DNA of 64,000 nt from Zingiber officinale (Eukaryota; Streptophyta; Magnoliopsida; Zingiberales; Zingiberaceae): positions 51,028,143-51,092,142 of the forward strand of contig NC_055994.1 in assembly GCF_018446385.1 (NCBI RefSeq). The letters are read 5' to 3'. Numbering within the stretch: the stretch's first letter is position 1; the number at the start of each line of letters is the position of its first letter. A program made the translations under genes and the position numbers. Under the pieces are notes generated by a model. That model was not told the DNA's origin and made no database searches. It was given only the letters and a program-made list of their open reading frames with translations. Shown here one piece after another: positions 12,679 through 23,838 of this stretch.

Positions 12679-12805
12679 TGTAAAGCCTGAAAAATTCCCG
12701 AATTTATTTTAGAATTATTCTATGATTTTTCTGGAATTTTTAGATATTTTTTCGGAATTTTCCGAGTAGCGGAAGTAGCAAAAATAATTAGAACCGCAAA
12801 ATAGC

Positions 12806-12885
12806 TTAGGCGGGAATCGAACTCGAGACCTATGGTGTAAGGGATAATGCTAGTAACCAGTTGAACCCAGCAGGGCCGTGCTGAA
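12806..12885 (-). other. Antisense tRNA-like module in LTR G1
   Basis: Minus strand: TGGGTTCAACTGG (12858-12870), GGTTACTAGC, then AGGTCTCGAGTTCGATTCCC with the B box at 12814-12824. The spacing and the AGGTCTC before the T-arm resemble valine- or methionine-type tRNAs. Repeated at 19744-19822 in the other LTR. Confidence 0.6.
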
Positions 12886-14391
12886 AGAAGAGGGAATCGA
12901 TTATATTTATAATTGATTTTGGATGAAATAATTAGTAAATATAAATAAGGATTTAAGTGAGAAGTTTAGATTATTTCTCACCGTAGCTCTTCCTCACCCG
13001 AAACCTAAAATCGCCGCACCTTTTCTTCTTCCCCTCTTCCTCACGCACGGCACACCAAGCTAAGGGTCAAGGGAACATCTTCCGGCGACGACTCCAACAC
13101 GAAAAAGGTTCTTCTCCCCGAGAGGAACGCGAGGACGTAAGCGGTTCGTCGAACGGAGCAGTTTTCCGGAAAACCTAGCGGTTAGAATCGTAAGAAAACC
13201 TTGCGATTGAGGTAAGAAACCCCTCACCTGCAGTATAATTGCTCTCGCTTGTTATTTTTGGTGTTAGTTCAGTAGTTCTACAGTTTTCAGTTTTAGGGTG
13301 TGCGTTTAGTGCACACCAAGCATTCGGTAGAATGCCTAGTTCAGAAGAATGCACCAGTAGGCGTCCTAACAGTATGTAAAATGTACTAGAAACATTTTAT
13401 TCAGTTTATTATCAGTTATTACAGCTATATGGATCAGATATCCATTGGGTGGGCTCCCACAGTAGCCTCTAGGTTCAAATAACCTAGAACAGCAAAGTAA
13501 AATAAAACAGTATTCAGTATTTTACTTTTATTCAGTTGGCACTGTACTTGGATCAGATATCCATGGGCTGGACTCCCACAGTCGTCCCTAGGTTCAGATA
13601 ACCTAGTAACCCTGCTGGATTCGGAACTTGCAATCCCGGGTCTCGTAGGGATGCGCGCACAGTAAGTACAGTTGCCAGGGCCCCAGCAACATGTTTAGTA
13701 TTTTCATCTATTATTATATATAGTTTTCCAAATATGTAATCAGTGATGGAAACACTAACTTAGTTTCAGTTTCAGTTAATTATCTCAGTTAAGTTCATGA
13801 TTTGAGTTCATGACCAGTTAGATGTATATGCATGACTAGTTCAGTATTCATGTTTAGTTTCAGATACAGTATGCTATGCTCAGCTTGTTTGTATGCCATG
13901 AACAGTTCAGTACATGTTTGTATGCCATGCCATGTTGTCACGCTCAGTTCAGTTTTCAAACAGCATGTTTTAAAAACATAATCGCATCGTTGCATGTTTT
14001 TGTGAGGTAGATGGTTTCTTACTAAGCTCTTTAGCTTACAGGTACTACTTTTCTTATACTGCAGATACAGGTAAAAGAAAAGTGGACTAACGGAGGCTGG
14101 AGGACAATGCTATGGAGGTGTGTGTGTGCAAGGGGTTTGGAATAAAGATCCTAGGGGTCGAAACAGTTTAATTCCAGCATTCACGTTGTTAGTTTATTTA
14201 TGGTTTAGTCCTTAGCTGGTTAAATGTTTTAATCCAGTAAAACTATGTACTATTCAGTTTATCCAGTTTAGGACGCATGTAGGTTAATGTTAAATTGTTT
14301 TACATGTATCTAGAACCTATGTCTATGAGTTGTGGTGCGTTCCAGTGCCTGAAAGTTCTAAAATCAGAAACTCTGATTTCATATCAGAGTT

Positions 14392-14681
14392 GGATCGGTC
14401 TGTCGACCGATCCGTTGCAGTATCAGGGTCCTGGATCGGTCAGCCGACCGAACCAGAGGCATACAGTATGCTACTGTATGCTATCTGATCGGTCGTCCGA
14501 CCGATCCAGCACCGAACAGAGAGCATCCCCGCGTCTCCAGGTGCCTGGATCGGTCTGGAGACCGATCCAGACACACCTGGATCGGTCTTGCCGACCGATC
14601 CAGCCTCTTTTGGATCGGTCCGCAGACCGATCCAGCAGGGCACAGAATCGTAGCAAGCTTGGTCGATCCGTAGATCGATCA
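14392..14681 (+). repeat. Hairpin array GGATCGGTC-loop-GACCGATCC in LTR G1
   Basis: Six hairpins with 8-9 bp arms and 4-5 base loops that differ from unit to unit (TGTC, AGCC, GTCC, TGGA, TTGCC, CGCA), plus a degenerate seventh (GTCGATCC...GATCGATC). Arms are kept while loops vary. Confidence 0.9.
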
Positions 14682-14940
14682 GCAGCTAGCTGGGAAGTTA
14701 GTTCTGAGTTCCTAGCTCAGATGGGAGGTCAAGTATCCTCCTTAGCACATGTACACCAACCGGAAAGGGGCTTGAATCCTTCCTTATAACAGCATGAGTG
14801 TATCAGTTGTCTGATTAACCGAGTTAGTTAGTGAAATTTTATTTTACCCAGTTTTCCGCACAGTACGGCACAGTAGCTACAGTAGTTAATGTAGCGATTC
14901 GGCTCACAGCCTAGTACCCAGGAGTCGGGTCGTTACAGAG

Positions 14941-14952
14941 TGGTATCAGAGC
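14941..14952 (+). other. Primer binding site of Gypsy G
   Basis: TGGTATCAGAGC, three bases after the LTR end, matching the initiator methionine tRNA 3' end. Confidence 0.92.
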
Positions 14953-15184
14953 AAGTTCCTTACTTCCTACACACACATCAGCATTGTGCCTACAGCTTCC
15001 AAGTAAGAACATCTCTTACCCAGTTTTGTTTCAGCTTTCATATCAGTTATATGTGCTGTCATGTTTGCTTTCATGTTGGTAGTTAATTAATTCATGTTTA
15101 CAATGATAGTATTTAACATGTTACCAGTAGTTAACTAAAACATGATAGCCTAGTTATATATATGTGTTCTCTGCTATTTAGAAA

Positions 15185-16200
15185 ATGGTACGAGGACGTC
15201 CAGCTAAGAAAGCATCAGCGGCTGAGCCCCAGCATGAGGCAGGTAGTTCAGTGCCTCCCCCAGACCTTACAGCACCAGAAGCAGCTAGCTGAACAACAGC
15301 AGGAGATAGCCTCCTTAAAGGCTAACCAGACTACTCCCCAGTCCTCGATCGAACCTCACGACTCCGGTAATCACGAGGTAGTACCGGCTCGACTGCGATG
15401 CAGACCAGTAGCTGGCGAGGGGGCTAAGAGAGAATCTTACCTTATCCGGTGGCAAAGAATTAAGCGAGAACTTCTCGGGCACCGGTGAACCATGGGATGC
15501 TCGGGCATGGTTTAAAACACTGGAAAGCACGATGGAGTTTCTAGGCGGCGAGCACGAAAGGTGAAGTGTGCCTCCTACATTTAACAGGAGACGCACGCAT
15601 GTGGTGGGAGCGAAGTGGCCAGTAAACCAGATGACATGGGCCAACTTCGAGAAAGAATTCTTCGAGGAATTCTTTCACATGCAAGTCACGAACCGACACT
15701 ATGACGAGTTTACAGAATTTCGTCAGGGCAACCTATCAGTTCAGGAAGCCGTGAAGAAATTCAACAGGTTGGTCCGTCTGTGTCCAGAACTAGTCAGCAC
15801 AGAGAAGGAACGAGTACGCTTGATGCTGAAGATGCTCAGACCAGAGATCGCAATGAATGTGGCTGGTGGCGTTCATAGGCCACAAACCACAGAGGAGCTA
15901 GTGAGTAGTGCTCTGATCACCGAGCACTATCAGCACAGCATCACCCAGCAGAAGCAGGTTTCCACAGAGCCCAAGGGACAAGCTAGCTCAGGTACTCAGT
16001 AGAAACAACAGGGACATTGCTCCAACTGGAAGGGGAAACGCAAGGCAAGCAGTGACCCAAAAGGAGGACCAACTGGAAAACATTCCAGACATCCCAAATG
16101 TGCTACTTGTGGGAAACATCATCCAGGAGTTTGCCGCAAGGGTACGCGAGGTTGTTTTGAATGTGGGCGGGAAGGGCACATGCTAGCGATGCCGAACAAG
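15185..16200 (+). pseudogene. Gypsy G gag, frameshifted
   Basis: Starts MVRGRPAKK at 15185, like the start of Gypsy E gag (MSRRGRPR). It loses frame within about 120 bases; a Gln-rich coiled segment continues in another frame (15240-15488). The capsid part is open in frame 15568-16002 (WANFEKEFFEEFF, FRQGNLSVQEAVKKFNRL, LVSTEKERVRLML). A TAG follows, then a zinc knuckle CFECGREGHM near 16160 that lacks its last Cys. Frame breaks cluster where CAG is expected but CG is read. Confidence 0.85.
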
Positions 16201-16386
16201 ACGATCTTCCTCGCCTCGGCGGATACATGGAGCTCGGCGGTAGCCTACACGATGTATGCGACCTTAGATGGTCCATGATCGGTCGGGCGATTAAAGCCCC
16301 ACGGCTAACACAAATGCGGGATTTTCTCACGACCAGAGGGCGTAGAAAATGCCTCGGCGGTTGTCACAGTCGAATCGTATTTCTGA

Positions 16387-17655
16387 CATAATGCAACTGT
16401 CTTATTTGATACTGGGGCAACCCACTCTTATGTATCCAGGGCATTTGCCGAGAAATTAGCAACACCTCCAGAGGTACTCAATAGTCAGTTTCTGACAACA
16501 CTACCCTCAGGAGACATTATGGCATCTACACACTGGCTCAGAGCAGTGCCAGTCATTATAGCAGACAGAGAACTTTTTGGTGATCTGATAGTGCTAGAAA
16601 TGACTGACTACGATGTCATCTTTGGAATGGATTTTCTGATCAGATACGGCGCTTCTATAGAGTGCCGTAAACAGAAGGTCATATTCCAACCTGAAGCAGG
16701 AGTACAGTTTGAGTACATGGGAAAATCAAAGAGAAAAGCCAGGAAGTTTCTCACAGCATTGAAAGCACAGCAGCTAATGGATTCAGGATGCATGGGATTT
16801 TTAGCAAATGTAGTCAACACCGACCAGGACAAGAACCAACATCTATCAGAGGTTCGAGTCGTTTGTGACTACCCAGCAGTCTTCCCTGAAGAGCTACCAG
16901 GCTTAGCACCAGACAGGGAGATTGAATTTGAGATAGAGCTCATTCTCGGCACAAATCAAATCTCCAAGGCACCGTACCGCATGGCTCCAGCAGAACTGAA
17001 GGAACTTCAGGAGCAATTACAGGAGCTTCTTGACAAGGGTTTCATACGCCCTAGTCACTCACCATGGGGAGCACCTGTGCTGTTCGTGAAGAAGAAGGAT
17101 AGAAGCATGCGCCTATGCATAGACTACCGTGCCTTGAACCAGGTCACAATTAAAAACAGGTACCCTCTCCCCAGGATAGATGACCTGTTTGACCAGCTAA
17201 AGGGAGCCACAGTGTTCTCTAAAATTGACCTCAGATCAGGATATCACCAGGTTAGAGTCAAGGAAGGTGATATACCTAAAACATCTTTCAGGACGAGATA
17301 CGGACATTATGAGTTCGTAGTCATGCCTTTCGGCATGACAAATGCACCAGCTACTTTCATGGACCTCATGAACAGAGTATTCAGAGAATACTTAGACAAG
17401 TTTGTCATCGTGTTCATCGATGACATTCTTATCTATTCAGGCACTCAGGAGGACCATGCAGAGCATCTGAAGACGGTTTTGCATATCCTTCAGCAGAACC
17501 AGCTGTACGCCAAATTCACGAAATGTGAATTTTGGCTAGACCAAGTAGCCTTTCTCGGTCACATCATCTCCAAAGATGGTGTTATGGTAGATCCGAAGAT
17601 AGGCGGTAAGTCGGAAGAGACCGAGCGCGGTGAAATCGAAGCTTTACGGGATTAG
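16387..17655 (+). pseudogene. Gypsy G protease and reverse transcriptase
   Basis: Frame opens after a TGA at 16384. Protease active site [10 protein letters not shown] lies near 16408-16437, and IFGMDFL follows. The RT carries [48 protein letters not shown] and the catalytic FIDDILIYS (about 17416-17442), so protease and the palm of RT are intact over some 400 codons. The frame is lost near 17600 where RNase H should begin; the stretch 17600-17760 reads GC-rich and garbled compared with Gypsy E. Confidence 0.9.
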
Positions 17656-19581
17656 CGAGGCTACTGAAATCGTGAGGACTTCTCGGGATAGCCTCCCCAG
17701 CGACTCTCACCGGAAGAACAAGAAATTTCGGTTGACAGAGGACTGCGAGAACAGAACTAAAGCGGAGATTGACGGTGCTCTATTTTAACTATACCAGAAA
17801 ACACAGACAGCTTCGACATCTACAGTGGCGCCTCTAAATTGGGATTAGGAGCAGTATTGATGCAGCGGGCAAGGTGATCGCCTATGCCTCCGGACAACTC
17901 AAGGATTATGAGAGGAACTATCCTACTCACGACCTTGAGCTTGCGGCAGTGTGTTTGCTCTCAAGATTTGGAGACATTATTTATGCGGAGCTCGGTCAGT
18001 ATAGATCATCAAAGTCTGAAGTATTTCTTTACTCGGAAGGATCTGAATATGCGACAGTATGAGATGGTTAGAGGGTCGAGGATTATGACATAGATATCCT
18101 CTACCATCGGAAAGCTAATAAGGTAGCAGACGCACTTAGAAGTCCAGTGCCACCTTATTATCTTTGGCAACTATGTCACCACCCCTAAGGAAAGAGATTA
18201 CGACTTTTAGTCTCGAGCTTATAGTCGGGCAGCTTTCCACTATGTCCTTAGCATCTACCTTGCTTGATGATATCCAGCCAGCAGGATCACGAAATCGAGA
18301 AAATCAAGCAAGGCTAGCGAATCGAAAATGGAGAGTTGAGTGTCGCGGTGGGGTAGTGTCTTGTGGTGAGACTTTGTGTTCCGGACCGGGAGGAACTACA
18401 GAGATACTAGGCGAGGCTCACAGGACTCCTATGCGATGCATCTGGTTCCACCAAAATGTATCGGGATCTAAAGCGATTTTGGTGGCACAGGATGAGCGAG
18501 ATATCGCGAATCGTCAACATCTGTCTAACTGTCGAGAGGTTAAGGCGTAACATCGAACGAGGAGTTCTGCGATCCAGTTCGAGAATGGAAGTGGGAGGAT
18601 ATCTCTATGGACTTCATAGTGGGATTACCCGAACCACGAATGGTTTTGACTGGGTAATAGTCGACAGGTTGACTAAATCGGCCCACTTCTTAGCTATCGA
18701 ATATCCTATTCCATGGAGCAGCTAGCTCGATTGTATCTCAAGGAGATTGTCGGTGCATGGAGTCCCACGAACCATTATATCGAGAGACGAGATTTACATC
18801 ACACTTCGGAAGTGTGCGATCGACTATGGGCACCGCTAAAATTTAGCACTTTCCATCCTCGAGACGGATGGTCGAGAGCGAGTAAATCGGTACTCGAAGA
18901 TATGCTCCGAGCTTGTGCCCTAGATTTCAAAGGAAGTTGGTGCAAATATCCGAGTCTAGCAGAATTTGCATACAACAACAGTTATCGTGCCACTATCGGC
19001 ATGGCACCTTATGAGGCACTCTATGGGCGGAGGTGCAGATCACCAATCTGTTGGTATGAGAGTGGTGAGCAGAAGGAACTAGAGCTTGAGCGGATCTAGT
19101 AGCGATACCACAATACAGTTCGCGGAGGATAGAGGCGACCTGAGGCCGTCGGAAGAGCTATCCGATACACGCGAGACCCTAGAGTTTTCGATTGGGGATC
19201 GATTTTCCTCGAGTAGCTCCATGAAGGAGTCATGCGTTTTGGGAAGAAGGGCAAGCTAGCTCCGGATATGTGGGACCATACCTTATCACGAAGAGGGTGG
19301 GCAAGGTAGCATATGAGCTAGAGCTACCTCAGGAGATGTCAGCTGTCCACAACGTATTTCATGTCTCCATGCTGAAGAAGCATATTCCAGACGCCACCCA
19401 GGTGATTGAGCCCCAGTTGGTACAGGTCCGTGATGATCTCAGCTATGACAGTCGACCTATTCAGATAATAGACCGAGCAGTAAAGAAATTACGGAACAAG
19501 GAAGTACCATTAGTCAAAGTCATTGGCAAAATCACACAGCAGAAGAGGCGACTTGGGAGACAGAAGCCAGAATTGTTTTAA
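17656..19581 (+). pseudogene. Gypsy G RNase H, integrase and chromodomain-like tail
   Basis: Recognisable pieces in shifting frames: RNase H ([12 protein letters not shown] near 17918, then LKYFFTRKDLNMRQ near 18015), the integrase core (IVDRLTKSAHFLAI near 18657, MLRACALDFKGSWCKY near 18902, NNSYRATIGMAPYEALYGRRC near 18976) and the C-terminal module (GPYLITKRVGKVAYELELP, FHVSMLKKHIPD) open at 19270-19581. It ends just before the 3' LTR, where chromoviruses carry a chromodomain. Many small indels; inactive. Confidence 0.85.
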
Positions 19582-19607
19582 GTTCGGGGATGAACTTTTT
19601 ATAAGGT

Positions 19608-19616
19608 ATGGGGGAT
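19608..19616 (+). other. Polypurine tract of Gypsy G
   Basis: ATGGGGGAT directly before the 3' LTR start. The equivalent AAGGTAGGGAGAAT precedes Gypsy D's second LTR. Confidence 0.8.
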
Positions 19617-21816
19617 TGTAAAGCCCGAAAAATTCCCGAATTTATTTTAGAATTATTCTATGATTTTTCTGGAATTTTTAGATATTTTTTCGGAATTTTC
19701 CGAGTAGCGGAAGTAGCAAAAATAATTAGAACCGCAAAATAGCTTAGGCGGGAATCGAACTCGAGACCTATGGTGTAAGGGATAATGCTAGTAACCAGTT
19801 GAACCCAGCAGGGCCGTGCTGAAAGAGGGAATCAATTATATTTTTAATTGATTTTGGATGAATTAATTAGTAAATATAAATAAGGATTTAAGTGAAAAGT
19901 TTAGATTATTTCTCACCGTAGCTTTTCCTCACCCGAAACCTAAAACCGGCGCACCTTTTCTTCTTCCCCTCTTCCTCACGCACGGCACACCAAGCTAAGG
20001 GTCAAGGGAACATCTTCCGGCGACGACTCCAACACGAAAAAGGTTCTTCTCCGCGAGAGGAACGCGAGGACGTAAGCGGTTCGTTGAACGGAGCAGTTTT
20101 TCGGAAAACCTAGCGGTTAGAATCGTAAGAAAACCTTGCGATTGAGGTAAGAAACCCCTCACCTGCAGTATAATTTCTCTCGCTTGTTAGTTTTGGCGTT
20201 AGTTCAGTAGTTCCACAGTTTTCAGTTTTAGGGTGTACGTTTAGTGCACACCAAGCATTCGGTAGAATGCCTAGTTCAGAAGAATGCACCAGTAGGCGTC
20301 CTAACAGTATGTAAAATGTACTAGAAACATTTTATTCAGTTTATTATCAGTTATTACAGCTATATGGATCAGATATCCATTGGGTGGGCTCCCACAGTAG
20401 CCTCTAGGTTCAGATAACCTAGAACAGCAAAGTAAAATAAAACAGTATTCAGTATTTTACTTTTATTCAGTTGGCACTGTACTTGGATCAGATATCCATG
20501 GGCTGGACTCCCACAGTCGTCCCTAGGTTCAGATAACCCTGCTGGATTCGGAACTTGCAATCCCGGGTCTCGTAGGGATGCGCACACAGTAAGTACAGTT
20601 GCCAGGGCCTAGCAACATGTTTAGTATTTTCATCTATTATTATATATAGTTTTCCAAATATGTAATCAGTGATGGAAACACTAACTTAGTTTCAGTTTCA
20701 GTTAATTATCTCAGTTAAGTTCATGATTTGAGTTCATGACCAGTTAGATGTATATGCATGACTAGTTCAGTATTCATGTTTAGTTTCAGATACAGTATGC
20801 TATGCTCAGCTTGTTTGTATGCCATGAACAGTTCAGTACATGTTTGTATGCCATGCCATGTTGTCACGCTCAGTTCAGTTTTCAAACAGCATGTTTTAAA
20901 AACATAATCGCATCGTTGCATGTTTTTGTGAGGTAGATGGTTTCTTACTAAGCTCTTTAGCTTACAGGTACTACTTTTCTTATACTGCAGATAAAGAAAA
21001 GTGGAGGCTGGAGGACAATGCTATGGAGGTGTGTGTGTGCAAGGGGTTTGGAATAAAGATCCTAGGGGTCGAAACAGTTTAATTCCAGCATTCACGTTGT
21101 TAGTTTATTTATGGTTTAGTCCTTAGCTGGTTAAATGTTTTAATCCAGTAAAACTATGTACTATTCAGTTTATCCAGTTTAGGACGCATGTAGGTTAATG
21201 TTAAATTGTTTTACATGTATCTAGAACCTATGTCTATGAGTTGTGGTGCGTTCCAGTGCCTGAAAGTTCTAAAATCAGAAACTCTGATTTCATATCAGAG
21301 TTGGATCGGTCTGTCGACCGATCCGTTGCAGTATCAGGGTCCTGGATCGGTCAGCCGACCGAACCAGAGGCATACAGTATGCTACTGTATGCTATCTGAT
21401 CGGTCGTCCGACCGATCCAGTACCGAACAGAGAGCATCCCCGCGTCTCCAAGTGCCTGGATCGGTCTTGCCGACCGATCCAGCCTCTTTTGGATCGGTCC
21501 GCAGACCGATCCAGCAGGGCACAGAATCGTAGCAAGCTTGGTCGATCCGTAGATCGATCTGTAGCTAGCTGGGAAGTTAGTTCTGAGTTCCTAGCTCAGA
21601 TGGGAGGTCAAGTATCCTCCTTAGCACATGTACACCAACCGGAAAGGGGCTTGAATCCTTCCTTATAACAGCATGAGTGTATCAGTTGTCTGATTAACCG
21701 AGTTAGTTAGTGAAATTTTATTTTACCCAGTTGTCCGCACAGTACGGCACAGTAGCTACAGTAGTTAATGTAGCGATTCGGCTCACAGCCTAGTACCCAG
21801 GAGTCGGGTCGTTACA
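19617..21816 (+). repeat. 3' LTR of Gypsy G
   Basis: 2200 bp, near-identical to 12679-14937. Differences include a 32-bp loss of one hairpin unit (present at 14547-14578) and small indels. It has an antisense tRNA-like module (19744-19822) and a hairpin array (21303-21560). Confidence 0.95.
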
Positions 21817-21821
21817 GCCCC
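21817..21821. repeat. Target-site duplication GCCCC, right copy
   Basis: Matches 12674-12678. Confidence 0.9.
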
Positions 21822-22360
21822 TCACCTCCTCCGTCCTTGTGGTCGGCGCCCCTCCCCTCCTCCTTGCTTAGGGTCGGCGCCCCCTTCCTCCTTTCTTAGG
21901 GTCGATGCCCCCTTCTCCCGTGGTGGGCGGCGGCTTGAAGAAGAGGAAGAAGAGGAAGAAAAGGAAGAAGAGGAGAAGGTGCCCCATCCTAGAGATTTCT
22001 TGGTGGCCGGCGGTTTGGATCCAAAGAGAAGAAGGGTAGTTTTGTCTTAGTAGATCATCGCCCACACAACGTCCAAGAAGAGGAAAGGAATATGGCAGAA
22101 GATCAAGAGGTCTTTAGCTATGAAAAAAGGTACAACTAGTTCTTTAATTTCGCTGCGTAATTAGTTTAGTTTTCTTCGTATCGATTTTGAATAACAACAC
22201 AAGAGGCCAGCGATCTTGTACTTCGATCAAGGAGTGCTTTGATCCGTTAAGACCTTGCTTGATTGATCAAACACATGCCTGATCGAACATGCGGGTTGCT
22301 AAGAAAAGTTCTGTACTTGTACAATTTTTGTACAGGAAAATTTAAACAGAACGGAATTTC
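21822..22360 (+). repeat. 3' LTR of Copia B, second part
   Basis: Continues the LTR after the Gypsy G insertion. It has the same GGTCGGCGCCCC-rich part and the terminal palindrome (22317-22336) seen in Copia A's LTR. The exact right end is uncertain because the last 30-40 bases diverge from A. The remaining stretch to about 22500 is unassigned. Confidence 0.7.
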
Positions 22361-22499
22361 AGCGCCTTCAGGCTCTCCATTGAGTTTAATTCCCTTGTCA
22401 TTAGCGATCACTTAGGATTCACCCAAGGTTAGTCCATATCTTAGCTCAATTATATTACAATGTTCAATTGGATTAGTCTTAGGGTTCCCTAGAAAAAAA

Positions 22500-23630
22500 A
22501 CTTGGAGTTCTTGAAGAAGAACTAGCCACTTCTGTTATTTGATTGCCAAGCACCTTCAAGTGTTTCTGAGTATTTGCCATTCTTACATTGAGTTGTTTGA
22601 TTTCATTCTTCATCTCCAATTGAGTAGCCTATATTTCTTCAAAGAGCTTCTGTATTATCAAAGGTTGGTGGTTTTGTTGATAGCCAGAAGACTGCCCTCC
22701 TTGATCTTGATTGTTGCGATTGGAGAAATTCAAATGATTCCTCCATCAGAGATTGTAAGTGTTTAAACATAGGTTAATGGGACTTGCATTAAATTTGTCA
22801 ATTGCATCCACTTATTTGATCTAAGTCAATTGTGCAATTATGTCTCCTAGTTGCAAGCTTCTTTTGTGTACTCTGAATCCCCGCATATTTCACAAGTTGT
22901 AATAGTTGCATTCCCCAAATTTGCATTCATCAAGTCAAATCTTTTTATTATGGCACCATCTTTGCATAAATTAAATTCAAAACATCTACATCATATTTTC
23001 TAGGAATTTTGATTGGGTTGCCGCTACACTATGATGCCCATGAATGATGGTTTAGTGCTACACTTTCAATAATCTCTTCTACTTCATCAAGTCCTTTGTT
23101 CATTAGTAATCCACCAATTGTAGAGTCTAAGAACAACTTGGTTTGATAATTAATACCATTGTAGAAAGTGTGTATCACAAGCCATTTTTCCAATCCATGA
23201 TGGAGGCATAATCTTAGCATTCCTTTGAACTCATCCCAAGCTTTAAATAAGGATTCACCTTCATTTTGCCTAAAGCTTCCAATAAGATTTCTCATATGAG
23301 TTATTTTACTTGGAGGATAGAACTTCCCCAAGAATCTTTGTTTGACTGCTCCCATGTAGTTATACTATTGGCAGGCAAAGAATAAAGCTAAACTTTTGCT
23401 CTGCCCGTCAAAGAAAAACCAAACAGAAGCAATCTTATAACTTCGACTAAAATGCCCTTCATCTTCATGATGTTACATATTTCATAGAAAGTTTCCAAGT
23501 GTTACACCATAAAAATTACAGAAGGTTTGATTTCAAAGTTGTTAGCCTCAATAGGAGGTCTAGTGATGCTAGACTTGAGGCCCCATGCATAAGGTGTTGT
23601 GTAGTCTTTTAAAGTATTGTTTGTCATTAC
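22500..23630 (-). pseudogene. Athila-like Gypsy gag, broken
   Basis: Minus-strand retroviral-type capsid domain. The best part, 23355-23029, has KQRFLGKFYPP, GESLFKAWDEFKGMLRLC, QTKLFLDSTIGG and VEEIIESVALN, the pattern of Athila/Tat gag. Upstream pieces (TTPYAWGLKSSITRPPIE and RLLLFGFSLTGRAKV) show stops between 23540 and 23380. Downstream a Gln/Asn-rich tail (QDQGGQSSGYQQNHQP) and a coiled-coil-like segment run to about 22500. No pol follows, so the element is truncated at its left side. Confidence 0.8.
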
Positions 23631-23838
23631 TAATTGTGTTTGTTCTTTGCAATACAAAAATACAGAATTTAAAAGAAGAAAATAAATGAAAAATTAAGAA
23701 AGAAAATTGAATTGCAAGATATTTTCAAAATGAATAAATATAAATTTTTATTAATAAAAAGAAAAGTATTTTGAGTAACTAAATCACTTATTAACTAATA
23801 TTAATCATAAATAATCTCTAGTAATAGCGTCAAAAACT

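Larger units (their letters stand above)
12679..14937 (+). repeat. 5' LTR of Gypsy G
   Basis: 2259 bp, TGTAAAGCC...GTCGTTACA. It contains an antisense tRNA-like module (12806-12885), a near-duplicated block with inverted CTAGGTT...AACCTAG (13430-13610) and a hairpin array (14392-14681). The reading frames at 13795-13995 and 14295-14789 recur in the other LTR and are not genes. Confidence 0.95.
12679..21816 (+). mobile_element. Gypsy G: complete LTR retrotransposon, chromovirus-like
   Basis: 9.1 kb element with LTRs 12679-14937 and 19617-21816, primer site 14941-14952, polypurine tract 19608-19616 and target duplication GCCCC (12674-12678 and 21817-21821). Order is gag, protease, RT, RNase H, integrase, then a chromodomain-like tail before the 3' LTR, so it is Ty3/gypsy, probably Tekay/Del-like (lineage inferred). 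The LTRs are near-identical apart from a few indels, pointing to a fairly recent insertion, although the coding region is badly broken. Confidence 0.95.

Noticed and set aside
13795..13995. Reading frame of 66 residues, identical at 20721-20921
   Set aside because: The identity comes from the two LTRs of Gypsy G. No protein-like features; antisense to the element.
14392..14681. CRISPR-like repeat-spacer look of the hairpin array
   Set aside because: Repeats are hairpins of about 22 bases with irregular short spacers inside a plant LTR, and both LTRs share them. No cas genes; eukaryotic context.
14295..14789. 164-residue frame rich in DRSSDRSS
   Set aside because: Produced by the hairpin repeats; it shortens in the other LTR and has no family.
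22539..22766. 75-residue plus-strand frame
   Set aside because: Antisense to the Gln-rich tail of the Athila-like gag.
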